Assembly (NCBI RefSeq): GCF_017115165.1
Contig: NZ_JABXKF010000161.1
Coordinates: 20,003-84,002 of the forward strand
Origin: Nostoc sp. LPT
GTDB taxonomy: Bacteria > Cyanobacteriota > Cyanobacteriia > Cyanobacteriales > Nostocaceae
DNA: 64,000 nucleotides
Reading direction: 5' to 3'
Position numbers and translations under genes: made by a program. A model generated the notes under the pieces. It did no database searches, was not told where the DNA came from, and worked only from the letters and a program-made list of their open reading frames with translations. Shown one piece after another: positions 26,598 to 35,325 of the stretch. The stretch's first letter is position 1, and every line of letters begins with the position of its first letter.

Positions 26598-28802
26598 ATG
26601 ATTTTTGATTCCCGTTCTTACAAAACTCTTAGCGGTGTAAGTGTTTCTCGCTCCATCACTGAAGTTAAGATGGACACTGCCCTCGAAGATATTCTGTTCC
26701 ATTTAAATTCTCAGCGTGGAGGGTTGCTAAGGAGTAGCTACGAATATCCAGGCAGATATAAAAGATGGGCGATCGGATTTGTTAATCCACCGCTAGAATT
26801 GACTACGCAGGATAATGCTTTCACTTTGATAGCATTGAATGAACGCGGTCAAGTGCTTTTGCCATTCCTTTTAGAGAGACTATCCCAGTCAGAACAGCTC
26901 GAGAACGTCACCCAAGAAAATAACAATATCGTCGGCTTTATTAAAGCTACAAAAGAATTATTTCCTGAAGAAGAACGTAGTAAACAGCCTTCATCATTTA
27001 CAGTTGTCCGCGAAATTCTATATACTTTCTCTAGTCAAGAAGATGAGCATTTAGGCTTGTATGGTGCGTTTGGTTATGACTTAGTTTTTCAGTTTGAACC
27101 AATTGCCCAACACTTGGAGCGTCCTACAGATCAACGCGATTTGGTGCTTTATTTGCCAGATGAATTGATTGTTGTTGACTACTATCAGCAACGTGCATTT
27201 CGTCTACAATATGATTTTCAAACAGCGCACGGCAGCACCAAGAATCTTCCTAGAACAGGTGAGTCTGTTGATTATCGCGGTAAACATCTTCTACCAAATC
27301 AAACTGCTGACCACAAAGTAGGCGAATATGCCAAAAAAGTTGAGATTGCACTCGATTATTTCCGCAGAGGCGATTTATTTGAAGTTGTTCCTAGTCAAAA
27401 CTTTTTTGAAGGCTATGAAGATGAACCCAGCAAACTATTTAACACTTTAAAGGAAATAAATCCTAGTCCTTATGGGTTTATTTTTAATTTAGGTGGCGAA
27501 TATCTGATTGGTGCATCTCCAGAAATGTTTGTGCGGGTTGAAGGTAGGCGGGTAGAAACTTGTCCCATTAGTGGCACTATTAGCCGGGGACAAGATGCTC
27601 TTGACGATGCGGTGCAAATTCGTCAGTTACTCAACTCTCATAAAGATGAAGCTGAGTTGACCATGTGTACTGATGTCGATCGCAATGACAAATCCCGAAT
27701 TTGCGAACCTGGTTCAGTACGAGTCATTGGTCGTCGCCAAATTGAATTATACAGCCACCTGATACATACAGTAGATCATGTTGAGGGTACTCTGCGATCG
27801 CAATTTGATGCCTTAGATGCCTTTCTTTCGCATACATGGGCAGTTACAGTCACCGGCGCACCCAAAAGGGCAGCAATAGACTTTATTGAACGGCACGAAA
27901 AGAGCGCCCGACGTTGGTATGGTGGAGCAGTCGGCTATTTAAATTTCAACGGTAATTTAAATACTGGCTTAATTCTGCGGACAATCCGCTTAAAAGATTG
28001 CATCGCCGAAGTGCGAGTCGGGGCTACTGTCCTTTATGACTCCATACCCCAAGCAGAAGAACAAGAAACAATTACTAAAGGCGCTGCGTTATTTGAAACG
28101 ATTCGGCGTGTAAAGCAAACGAGTCAGAAAATTGATGAGTCCGGTTCTCTGAAATTAAGTAAACACGTCCCAGGTGTAAAATCTGGCAAGCGCATCTTAT
28201 TAATAGACTACGAAGACTCATTTGTTCATACCTTAGCCAATTACATTCGCCAAACTGGTGCAAGCGTTACCACACTGCGTCATGGTTTCTCAGAATCGCT
28301 ATTCGATACAGAACGCCCTGACTTAGTTGTTTTATCTCCTGGGCCTGGTAGACCAAGTGATTTTAGGGTTTCCGAGACTGTCGGCGCCCTTCTGCATCGC
28401 CAAATTCCTATTTTCGGAGTTTGTTTAGGATTGCAAGGCATTGTTGAAGCTTTTGATGGCGAGTTGGGAGTTCTCAACTATCCTCAACATGGTAAATCTT
28501 CACGGATTTTCGTCACCGATTCCAATTCTGTCACCTTCAAAAACTTACCCGAATCCTTTGCAGTCGGTAGATATCACTCATTGTTTGCCCTACCGCAACG
28601 TTTGCCAAAAGAACTGAAAGTAACAGCAATTTCTGATGACGACGTAATTATGGGCATTGAACATCAGACACTTCCCATCGCCGCCGTTCAGTTTCATCCA
28701 GAATCAATCATGACTTTAGGTGGAGAAGTCGGTTTGGAAATCATTAAAAATGTGGTGCGTGCATATACGCAGGTCGAAGATTCATTAGTCATTAGTCATT
28801 GA
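26598..28802 (+). CDS. trpE: Anthranilate synthase, fused TrpE-TrpG
   Basis: 734 residues. Residues 1 to about 510 are the chorismate-binding TrpE part (FEVVPSQNFFEGYEDEP; LIGASPEMFVRVEGRRVETC; PISGTISRG; TVTGAPKRAAIDFIERHE). Residues 530-734 are a class I glutamine amidotransferase: LLIDYEDSFVHTLANYIRQT, VVLSPGPGRPSDF, the nucleophile Cys in FGVCLGLQGI and the His-Glu in VQFHPESIMTLG. It makes anthranilate from chorismate and glutamine, the first step toward tryptophan. The fused form is known in cyanobacteria and other bacteria. The last codons (SLVISH-stop) come from a heptamer repeat array. The motif upstream suggests co-regulation with scyA. Confidence 0.94.
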   Translation: MIFDSRSYKTLSGVSVSRSITEVKMDTALEDILFHLNSQRGGLLRSSYEYPGRYKRWAIGFVNPPLELTTQDNAFTLIALNERGQVLLPFLLERLSQSEQLENVTQENNNIVGFIKATKELFPEEERSKQPSSFTVVREILYTFSSQEDEHLGLYGAFGYDLVFQFEPIAQHLERPTDQRDLVLYLPDELIVVDYYQQRAFRLQYDFQTAHGSTKNLPRTGESVDYRGKHLLPNQTADHKVGEYAKKVEIALDYFRRGDLFEVVPSQNFFEGYEDEPSKLFNTLKEINPSPYGFIFNLGGEYLIGASPEMFVRVEGRRVETCPISGTISRGQDALDDAVQIRQLLNSHKDEAELTMCTDVDRNDKSRICEPGSVRVIGRRQIELYSHLIHTVDHVEGTLRSQFDALDAFLSHTWAVTVTGAPKRAAIDFIERHEKSARRWYGGAVGYLNFNGNLNTGLILRTIRLKDCIAEVRVGATVLYDSIPQAEEQETITKGAALFETIRRVKQTSQKIDESGSLKLSKHVPGVKSGKRILLIDYEDSFVHTLANYIRQTGASVTTLRHGFSESLFDTERPDLVVLSPGPGRPSDFRVSETVGALLHRQIPIFGVCLGLQGIVEAFDGELGVLNYPQHGKSSRIFVTDSNSVTFKNLPESFAVGRYHSLFALPQRLPKELKVTAISDDDVIMGIEHQTLPIAAVQFHPESIMTLGGEVGLEIIKNVVRAYTQVEDSLVISH

Positions 28803-28849
28803 GCATTGGGCATTGGGCATTGGGCATTGGGCATTGGTTATTAATTATT
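28787..28849 (+). repeat. Heptanucleotide array spanning the trpE stop codon
   Basis: Nine 7-nt units: AGTCATT x2, GAGCATT, GGGCATT x4, GGTTATT, AATTATT. The trpE TGA (28800-28802) lies at the junction of units 2 and 3. Short tandem heptamers of this kind are a known feature of heterocystous cyanobacteria. A CTGCTCCCC-type run follows at 28853-28915. Confidence 0.85.
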
Positions 28850-28925
28850 CTCCTCTGCTCCCCCTGCTCCCCTTGCTCCCTGCTCCCTGCTCCCCCTGCT
28901 CCTATTCCCTGCTACCTAACAGCTT

Positions 28926-29753
28926 ATGACTAATCAAGTTGTCACTTCCCGCCATATTCTTGAAGACATTGTGTCGCACAAAAAGCAAGAAGTTGCAAAA
29001 ATGCAGCAAGAACTGCCTTTAGCCTCCTTGCGACAACAGTTAAATGTAGCCCCAACTGTGCGAAATTTCTTGACTGCTTTGCAGAAAAATGCCAACCAAC
29101 CTAGTTTAATTGCCGAGGTAAAAAAAGCATCACCTAGCCGGGGGATTATCCGCGCAGATTTTGACCCAGTAGCTGTTGCTCAAGCTTATGAACGAGGCGG
29201 TGCAGCTTGTTTATCAGTGCTGACTGACGAAAAGTTCTTTCAGGGCGGTTTTGATAATCTGCGGAATGTACGTCAACAAGTTGCATTACCCTTACTGTGC
29301 AAGGAGTTTATCATTGACCGCTATCAAATTTATTTAGCACGGACAGCAGGCGCAGATGCGGTATTGTTAATTGCGGCTATTTTATCAGATCGAGAACTCC
29401 AAGATTTTTTGCGAGTAATTCACGATTTGGGCATGATTGCACTAGTAGAAGTCCATACCTTGGCTGAACTGGATCGAGTGCTAAAGCTTGATAACCTAAG
29501 TTTAGTAGGAATCAACAATCGCAATTTAGAAGATTTTACTCTTGATTTAGGAACAACACAGCAACTCTTGGCAGAGCGTCAACAACAATTACAAAGTTTA
29601 GATATCACCGTCGTCAGCGAGTCTGGACTATATACACCTGCTGATTTATCTCTTGTCGCTGAGGCTGGTGCGCGTGCGGTTTTGATTGGAGAGTCTTTAG
29701 TTAAACAAAGCGATGTAGAACAAGCTGTGCGTGAGATTTTGAGCCTTTCTTAA
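28926..29753 (+). CDS. trpC: Indole-3-glycerol phosphate synthase
   Basis: 275 residues with the TrpC TIM-barrel motifs: LIAEVKKASPSRGIIRADF (substrate-binding Lys), LSVLTDEKFFQGGFDNL, LPLLCKEFIIDRYQI, GADAVLLIAAIL, LVGINNRNLEDFTLDL and TVVSESGLYTPADL. It converts carboxyphenylaminodeoxyribulose phosphate into indole-glycerol phosphate. It is slightly longer at the N-terminus than some homologues and starts at ATG 28926 directly after the CTCC-rich repeats; no clear ribosome-binding site is visible. TrpF is not in the window, so that step must be encoded elsewhere. Confidence 0.94.
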   Translation: MTNQVVTSRHILEDIVSHKKQEVAKMQQELPLASLRQQLNVAPTVRNFLTALQKNANQPSLIAEVKKASPSRGIIRADFDPVAVAQAYERGGAACLSVLTDEKFFQGGFDNLRNVRQQVALPLLCKEFIIDRYQIYLARTAGADAVLLIAAILSDRELQDFLRVIHDLGMIALVEVHTLAELDRVLKLDNLSLVGINNRNLEDFTLDLGTTQQLLAERQQQLQSLDITVVSESGLYTPADLSLVAEAGARAVLIGESLVKQSDVEQAVREILSLS

Positions 29754-29823
29754 ATCTGTTACCTAATTACTAAAATCTGTAATCTAAAAAAATGAAGCTC
29801 TGATACTCGTTAATGGAGTTCAA

Positions 29824-30117
29824 AGACTCATTAATGGAGATAAAAGCCTCATTCACGAGTATCAAAGACTCGTTAATGGAGATAAAAGCCTCATTCACGA
29901 GTATCAAAGACTCATTAATGGAGCTAAAAGCCTCATTCACGAGTATCAAAGACTCATTAATGGAGCTAAAAGACTTATTCACAAGTATCAAAGACTCATT
30001 AATGGAGCTAAAAGCCTCATTCACGAGTATCAAAGACTCATTAATGGAGCTAAAAGACTTATTCACAAGTATCAAAGACTCATTAATGGAGCTAAAAGCC
30101 TCATTCACGAGTATCAA
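29824..30117. repeat. 42-nt minisatellite (7 copies) between trpC and trpA
   Basis: Seven full 42-nt units start at 29824 and are followed by a partial one. Each unit is a diverged dimer of 21-mers: AGACTCATTAATGGAGCTAA(A) and AGCCTCATTCACGAGTATCA(A) agree in 13 of 21 positions. Units 3-7 alternate between two variants (AGCCTCATTCACGAG and AGACTTATTCACAAG), an 84-nt higher-order period. Because 42 is a multiple of 3, both strands stay open, but there is no ribosome-binding site, so I do not call a gene. Confidence 0.9.
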
Positions 30118-30210
30118 AGACTCATTAACAAAAAATTTAGCATAGGCATCACTAATTGCTAAGTGTTAATTATTCCAAAACTATTAACCAATCATTAACT
30201 ATTTTTCAGC

Positions 30211-31044
30211 ATGATTTCTATCTCCGATTCCTTTCAAACTTTACGCGATCGCCAACAGTGTGCTTTAATCCCTTTTATCACAGCAGGCGATCCTAACTTA
30301 GAAACCACCGCCGAAGCTTTACGTATCTTAGATCGCAACGGTGCTGACTTCATCGAGTTGGGCATTCCCTACTCCGATCCTCTCGCAGATGGGCCTGTGA
30401 TTCAAGCAGCAGCAACCCGCGCTTTGCAAAAAGGCACGAAATTAGAGCAAGTGCTAGAGATGTTGCACATAGTGATTCCTAGCTTAAAAGCGCCGATAAT
30501 TTTATTTACTTATTACAATCCCATTTTGTACCGGGGTATTAAGTCGTTTTTGGCGCAAATTGCCGTTGCTGGGGTGCAAGGGTTAGTAGTACCAGACTTA
30601 CCCTTAGAAGAAGCAGAAGAATTAATCCAAACTGCTGCATCTTTCGGAATTGAGGTAATTTTACTCGTAGCTCCTACCAGTTCTCAAGATAGAATTGAAG
30701 CGATCGCTCGTCAATCTCAGGGTTTTATCTACTTGGTAAGTGTTACAGGCGTTACAGGTATCCGCACTCAAATCCAAAACCGCGTAGAACATTTAATTAC
30801 AGATTTGCGAAGCGTCACCAATAAACCCATCGGCGTTGGTTTTGGCATCTCCGCACCAGAACAAGCACATCAAGTCATGGAATGGGGAGCAGACGCAGTG
30901 ATTGTTGGTAGCGCCTTTGTCAAACGTTTAGCTGAAGGTAGCCCAACTGAAGGATTGCAAGCTGTAGAAGAATTTTGTCGAGAACTTAAAACAGCCATTA
31001 CAGAAAGTCGGCGCGAAAGTCCATCTCTTCAAGAGGTGCGATAA
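30211..31044 (+). CDS. trpA: Tryptophan synthase alpha subunit
   Basis: 277 residues with the TrpA barrel signatures: ALIPFITAGDPNLETT, DFIELGIPYSDPLADGP (catalytic Glu and the Asp), LFTYYNPILYRGI, GVQGLVVPDLPLEEAEEL (catalytic Asp region) and PIGVGFGISAPEQAHQV. It cleaves indole-glycerol phosphate to indole, passed to TrpB. It is separated from trpB by the tyrosinase gene, an unusual split of the usual trpBA pair that is also seen in the N. punctiforme scytonemin locus (from memory). A second housekeeping trpA elsewhere in the genome would be expected. Confidence 0.95.
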   Translation: MISISDSFQTLRDRQQCALIPFITAGDPNLETTAEALRILDRNGADFIELGIPYSDPLADGPVIQAAATRALQKGTKLEQVLEMLHIVIPSLKAPIILFTYYNPILYRGIKSFLAQIAVAGVQGLVVPDLPLEEAEELIQTAASFGIEVILLVAPTSSQDRIEAIARQSQGFIYLVSVTGVTGIRTQIQNRVEHLITDLRSVTNKPIGVGFGISAPEQAHQVMEWGADAVIVGSAFVKRLAEGSPTEGLQAVEEFCRELKTAITESRRESPSLQEVR

Positions 31045-31147
31045 ATTTACTTGCAAATTTAGGGAGTAGGGAATAAGCAATCAGTATCAATTATTTCTCT
31101 TTCTTTCCCCCGCCCCCTGCCCCCTGCCCTCTGCCTCGATTAAGACA

Positions 31148-32374
31148 ATGAAATCTCTGCTGAAATTTGTCAAAATATTAATCTATAGCGTACTTCTAGT
31201 TAGTACCTGTGCGCTTACAGTCTTCGCTCACGATCGCATTGACCATAGACAATACAAATACCATTGGAATCATAATTTTCCAGGACAATACGCTCACTTA
31301 GCTGTAAGGAAGAACGTAACTGACCTGACACCAGCAGAGAAAACAGCCTTCGTAAAGGCTATCAAAACCTTAAAAACTGTCATACCCGCAGGTAGCAAGC
31401 TCAGTATTTACGACCAATTCGTTGCCATACATCTAGGGGCAACACGGTTAATTCATAACCATAAAGGACATTCCGATGGTTCCGTCCAAGAACTTGCTCA
31501 TGAAAATGCCGCATTTTTCCCTTGGCATCGAGAATATATCCGCAGATTTGAACAAGCTTTGCAAGCAGTAGACCCAACTGTGACTCTGCCATACTGGGAT
31601 TGGACAGATGCCAAAGCACTTGATGTAATTTTTAACGATGACTTTCTTGGTTCTAACGGTCAAGGAATAACCATCAAAATTCCAAATCAGGGGAATTTTA
31701 CAGGTGGCGCTGTGCCTGGGGCTTTCTCTGCTGCAAATGGCTGGGTTATGAATCCAGCATTAAATATTGACCCAGATACCCAAACATCATTAGGCACATC
31801 ACTTGTCCGCTTTCTAAAACTACCTCCGGCCAGTGATTATCCTGTGCCCAAAAAAGATGTTGAGCGTGCCCTGAGTCTTAATAACTATTCTCTATTTCGC
31901 CCTGCTTTGGAAGGATTTATCTCTGTAGATGAGCAGGGTAAAGTCACCCCTGGAGGATTCATCCACAACTACATTCATGGTTTAGTCGGTGGGGTACAGA
32001 TAGACGCAAGCACAAAACCCATAAAGTTTAAGGGTCTGGGTACTATGAGCAATATACCAAGTTCGCCTTATGACCCAGTATTTTGGTTGCATCATGCCAA
32101 CGCAGACCGCCTCTGGGCTGAATGGCAAGAGAACGGTCATCAAGGTAGCGATTTTTATCCTGCTGATGGTGGTCAGCCTTATGGACACAATCTTAAAGAC
32201 TTTATGTGGCCTTGGGACGGCGGTATGTCTACCCCCAAAGCTACGGCGTTAGGAGATTTATTATCCCTATTACCAAATTTTAACTCTGACGATTTGGTGC
32301 GCCCTATAGACGTTTTAGATCACCGGAAACTGGGCTATACCTACCAAACCTGGGAATGGAAAACGCAAAGATAA
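31148..32374 (+). CDS. Secreted tyrosinase-family copper enzyme
   Basis: 408 residues. A signal peptide (about 1-27, ...LTVFAHD) sends it out of the cytoplasm. The type-3 copper sites are visible. CuA: His in VAIHLGATRLIHNHKG (about 95-105) and HENAAFFPWHREYIRRFE (about 115-133). CuB: FIHNYIHGLVGG (about 275) and DPVFWLHHANADRLWAEW (about 310-327). PYWDWTDA is the family signature. It should oxidise phenolic substrates with O2. Its place inside the scytonemin locus and its export suggest it oxidises phenolic scytonemin intermediates in the periplasm, but that is inference. Confidence 0.93.
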   Translation: MKSLLKFVKILIYSVLLVSTCALTVFAHDRIDHRQYKYHWNHNFPGQYAHLAVRKNVTDLTPAEKTAFVKAIKTLKTVIPAGSKLSIYDQFVAIHLGATRLIHNHKGHSDGSVQELAHENAAFFPWHREYIRRFEQALQAVDPTVTLPYWDWTDAKALDVIFNDDFLGSNGQGITIKIPNQGNFTGGAVPGAFSAANGWVMNPALNIDPDTQTSLGTSLVRFLKLPPASDYPVPKKDVERALSLNNYSLFRPALEGFISVDEQGKVTPGGFIHNYIHGLVGGVQIDASTKPIKFKGLGTMSNIPSSPYDPVFWLHHANADRLWAEWQENGHQGSDFYPADGGQPYGHNLKDFMWPWDGGMSTPKATALGDLLSLLPNFNSDDLVRPIDVLDHRKLGYTYQTWEWKTQR

Positions 32375-32447
32375 TTCAACAGTGGCATAAGTTCTAAAAA
32401 GTTAGAACGAAAGTAAAAAATACTTGAACATAAAAGGATTTTAACCT

Positions 32448-33677
32448 GTGGTAAGCATACAAAACATCAAAACTGCAACTGTGCAACCAGATTCTTTGGG
32501 CAGGTTTGGAAAATTCGGCGGTAAATATGTCCCGGAAACCTTAATGCCTGCATTAAGTGAATTGGAAGCGGCGTATAAACAATATTGCAATGAGCCGGGT
32601 TTTCAAGCAGAACTGCAAAACTTAATGCGTGATTATGTAGGACGACCCAGCCCATTATATTTTGCTGAACGCCTGACAGCAAATTACGCTAGACCAGATG
32701 GCACGGGAGTGCAAATTTATTTAAAGCGCGAAGATTTAAATCATACAGGCGCTCACAAAATTAATAATGCTTTGGCTCAAGTGTTACTCGCTAAACGCAT
32801 GGGTAAGCAACGCGTTATTGCCGAGACAGGTGCAGGACAACACGGCGTAGCGACTGCAACTGTATGTGCGCGATTTGGTTTGAAATGTGTGATTTACATG
32901 GGCGTCCAGGATATGGAACGCCAAGCCCTGAATGTGTTTCGCATGAAATTAATGGGTGCAGAAGTTCGACCAGTGGAAGCAGGTACAGGAACTCTCAAAG
33001 ATGCGACTTCGGAAGCAATTCGGGATTGGGTGACGAATGTAGAAACAACTCATTACATCCTGGGTTCTGTTGCTGGGCCTCATCCCTACCCGATGATTGT
33101 GCGTGACTTCCACGCGGTAATTGGTGTAGAAACTCGCGCTCAATGCCAAGAAAAATGGGGAGGACTACCAGATATTTTACTGGCTTGCGTAGGTGGAGGT
33201 TCCAACGCGATCGGCTTATTCAATGAGTTTGTGCATGAACCTTCGGTGCGCCTAATCGGAGTGGAAGCTGCGGGTGAAGGTGTAAACACAGAAAAACACG
33301 CTGCTACCTTGACAAAAGGAAAAATAGGTGTATTGCACGGTGCAATGAGCTATTTACTGCAAGATGATGACGGTCAAGTAATCGAAGCCCATTCAATTAG
33401 TGCCGGATTGGATTATCCCGGTGTTGGGCCTGAGCATAGTTATTTAATGGATCTTGGTCGCGCTGAGTATTACAGTGTTACCGATAAACAGGCTTTAGAT
33501 GCATTTCAAAGACTTTCGCAACTAGAAGGGATTATCCCAGCCTTAGAAACGGCTCATGCGATCGCTTATCTAGATACTCTTTGTCCCCAGTTAACAGGCA
33601 ATCTCCGCATCGTCATCAATTGTTCTGGCAGAGGTGACAAAGATGTGCAAACTGTCGCCAAAGTCCTTCTTCCTTAA
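32448..33677 (+). CDS. trpB: Tryptophan synthase beta subunit
   Basis: 409 residues. GTG start at 32448, with AAAAGGATT about 10 nt upstream as ribosome-binding site. PLP-enzyme signatures are complete: FGGKYVPETLMPALSELE, the PLP Lys in NHTGAHKINNALAQVLLAK, AETGAGQHGVATATVCARFG, the phosphate loop CVGGGSNAIGLF and GPEHSYLMDLGRAEY. It joins indole and serine into tryptophan. It is the TrpB1-type enzyme that pairs with TrpA. It is flanked by heptamer repeats on its 3' side. Confidence 0.95.
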   Translation: MVSIQNIKTATVQPDSLGRFGKFGGKYVPETLMPALSELEAAYKQYCNEPGFQAELQNLMRDYVGRPSPLYFAERLTANYARPDGTGVQIYLKREDLNHTGAHKINNALAQVLLAKRMGKQRVIAETGAGQHGVATATVCARFGLKCVIYMGVQDMERQALNVFRMKLMGAEVRPVEAGTGTLKDATSEAIRDWVTNVETTHYILGSVAGPHPYPMIVRDFHAVIGVETRAQCQEKWGGLPDILLACVGGGSNAIGLFNEFVHEPSVRLIGVEAAGEGVNTEKHAATLTKGKIGVLHGAMSYLLQDDDGQVIEAHSISAGLDYPGVGPEHSYLMDLGRAEYYSVTDKQALDAFQRLSQLEGIIPALETAHAIAYLDTLCPQLTGNLRIVINCSGRGDKDVQTVAKVLLP

Positions 33678-33690
33678 TTTTCTCTTTTTG

Positions 33691-33845
33691 TCATTTGTCA
33701 TTTGTCCTTCGTAAATGACCAATGACCAATACAACTTTTGGAGAGGCTGCACCAACGGCTTCTGTACGAGGGGCTGTTCGCGTTCTCTCAGTACAAGTAA
33801 CCGATAACCAATGACAAATGACCAATGACTTTTGACTTTTGACTT
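33691..33845. repeat. Heptamer repeats between trpB and trpD
   Basis: Units TCATTTG x2 (33691-33704), ATGACCA x2 (33715-33728), and ATGACAA, ATGACCA, ATGACTT, TTGACTT x2 (33811-33845). The first pair is roughly the complement of the later units. Between them lies a palindromic-repeat fragment (GGCTTCTGTACGAGGGGCTG). Related ATGACCA units lie at 41660-41690. Confidence 0.7.
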
Positions 33846-33865
33846 CCCCGAAGGGGCTGACCAAT

Positions 33866-35029
33866 ATGATAGCTGTAACTCAAACTCCACCTGAAAACAT
33901 CTCCACCCCTCCTGATCTCTACAACTGGCCAGCTTTATTGCAACAGTTGCTGAATCGGCAATCGTTGACGGTTTCCCAAGCTGCGGATTTGATGCAGGGT
34001 TGGCTCACAGATGCCATTCCCCAAGCGCTATCAGGAGCGATTTTAGCTGCAATTCAAGCTAAAAGCGTATCTGCACAAGAATTAGTTGGCATGGCCACCG
34101 TCTTACAATCCCAAAGGATAGGGACTAGGGACTGGGGATTAGGGACTGGGCAAGAGTTTTCCCAATCCCCAGTACCCAGTACCCAATCCCCAATACCCAG
34201 TACCCAGTCCCCAGTCCCCCTAATTGACACCTGTGGAACTGGTGGAGATGGCGCTTCAACTTTTAATATTTCTACTGCTGTCGCCTTTGTTGCCGCAGCC
34301 GCAGGGGTAAAGGTTGCCAAACATGGCAATCGTTCGGCATCTAGCAAGACTGGTTCGGCTGATGTGTTGGAAGCTTTGGGTATAAACCTCAACGCCACTC
34401 CTGAAAAAGTACAAGCCGCAGTTGGCGAAGTTGGAATCACCTTTTTGTTTGCTCCTGGCTGGCATCCTGCACTAAAAGCGATCGCTACTTTGCGAAAAAC
34501 TTTGAAAGTGCGGACTGTTTTTAACTTGCTCGGCCCGCTAGTAAATCCGATGCGACCGACGGGGCAAATTATTGGTGTGAATGACCCGCTTTTACTAGAA
34601 GAGATTGCTCAAGCCTTATCCCAACTGGGATGTCAGCAAGCGATCGCCCTCCACGGACGGGAACGTTTAGATGAAGCTGGTTTGGCAGATGTCACTGACT
34701 TGGCTGTACTCCAGGATAAAAAAGTGCGTTCTCTAACCCTCAATCCTCAAGAACTTGGTTTGAGTTTTGCACCAACTGCGGCGTTGTGCGGTGGAGATGT
34801 CCAAGAAAATGCCCAAATCTTGAAGGCAGTTTTGCAAGGTAAAGGCACGCAAGCGCAGCAGGATGTAGTCGCTTTAAATACAGCCTTGGCCCTGCAAGTT
34901 GGTGAAGCAATTCATGGAGAAACTGATGTTTTAGCAGGTTGTGTTAAAGGTATTGCCCTTGCCAAGGAAATTCTGCAAAGCGGCGCAGCTTGGACAAAAC
35001 TAGAACAACTCGCAGAATTTTTGCGCTAG
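33866..35029 (+). CDS. trpD: Anthranilate phosphoribosyltransferase with heptamer-encoded insertion
   Basis: 387 residues from ATG 33866; an upstream in-frame TTG at 33839 lies within heptamer repeats and is rejected. PRPP and anthranilate motifs are intact: IDTCGTGGDGASTFNISTAV, KHGNRSASSKTGSADVLEALG, FLFAPGWHPALKAIATLRK and RTVFNLLGPLVNPMRPTGQ. Between VLQSQ and LIDTCGTGG an extra 35 residues (about 84-118; Ser/Pro/Gln-rich) are encoded by a heptamer array. This lies in the loop joining the helical domain to the PRPP-binding domain. It should still work if the loop is tolerated. Confidence 0.93.
   Translation: MIAVTQTPPENISTPPDLYNWPALLQQLLNRQSLTVSQAADLMQGWLTDAIPQALSGAILAAIQAKSVSAQELVGMATVLQSQRIGTRDWGLGTGQEFSQSPVPSTQSPIPSTQSPVPLIDTCGTGGDGASTFNISTAVAFVAAAAGVKVAKHGNRSASSKTGSADVLEALGINLNATPEKVQAAVGEVGITFLFAPGWHPALKAIATLRKTLKVRTVFNLLGPLVNPMRPTGQIIGVNDPLLLEEIAQALSQLGCQQAIALHGRERLDEAGLADVTDLAVLQDKKVRSLTLNPQELGLSFAPTAALCGGDVQENAQILKAVLQGKGTQAQQDVVALNTALALQVGEAIHGETDVLAGCVKGIALAKEILQSGAAWTKLEQLAEFLR
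34115..34219 (+). repeat. Heptamer arrays in inverted arrangement, inside trpD
   Basis: Four GGGAC/TTA-type heptamers (34121-34148) are followed by eight of the complementary type (CCCAATC, CCCAGTA, CCCAGTC; 34161-34216). The two arms can pair into a long hairpin. Total insertion is 105 nt (15 x 7), so the frame is preserved. Confidence 0.88.
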
Positions 35030-35325
35030 ACGAACCTCTCCTACGAGGAGCTACGGTGTACACGCAAGTCTTCTAATGCCTTACACCTTAACCTGCAATC
35101 TTAATGCATCGACCTGCAATCTTAATGCATCAACCCGCAATCTTAATGCATCGACCTGCAATGTAAATGCATCGACCTGCAATCTTAATGCATCAACCCG
35201 CAATCTTAATGCATCGACCTGCAATGTAAATGCATCGACCTGCAATCTTAATGCATCAACCCGCAATCTTAATGCATCGACCTGTAAAGATTAGCCCACC
35301 CAAACTTATACACAAGGAAAAATAG
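35030..35325. other. trpD-DAHP synthase spacer
   Basis: Filled mostly by the 21-nt minisatellite. A CTCCTACGAGGAGCTACGGTGTACACGCAAG-type repeat precedes it (35038-35068) and recurs near 61624. The 46 bp after the array end with AAGGA, the ribosome-binding site of the next gene. Confidence 0.5.
35091..35279. repeat. 21-nt minisatellite (9 copies) with 63-nt higher-order period
   Basis: Nine exact-length 21-mers of the type ACCTGCAATCTTAATGCATC(G). Three variants follow each other in a fixed order (ends CATCA; starts ACCCG; contains GTAAATG), so the true period is 63 nt. Each unit contains the palindrome ATGCAT. Open frames exist on both strands only because 21 is a multiple of 3; there is no ribosome-binding site. 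Confidence 0.92.

Noticed and set aside
29770..30145. Open frames of about 110 codons on both strands over the 42-nt repeats
   Set aside because: Openness follows from a repeat unit divisible by 3; no ribosome-binding site on either strand.
32375..32447. TAAGTTCTAAA before trpB, as before motif copy A
   Set aside because: A 10-bp match only; the rest of the motif is not present. A small GTTCTA/TAGAAC dyad is noted but unsupported.
29824..35279. Tandem arrays considered as CRISPR
   Set aside because: Units are directly adjacent without unique spacers, and there are no cas genes in the window.
35076..35294. Open frames on both strands over the 21-nt repeats
   Set aside because: Same reason: 21 is a multiple of 3, and there is no translation start signal.
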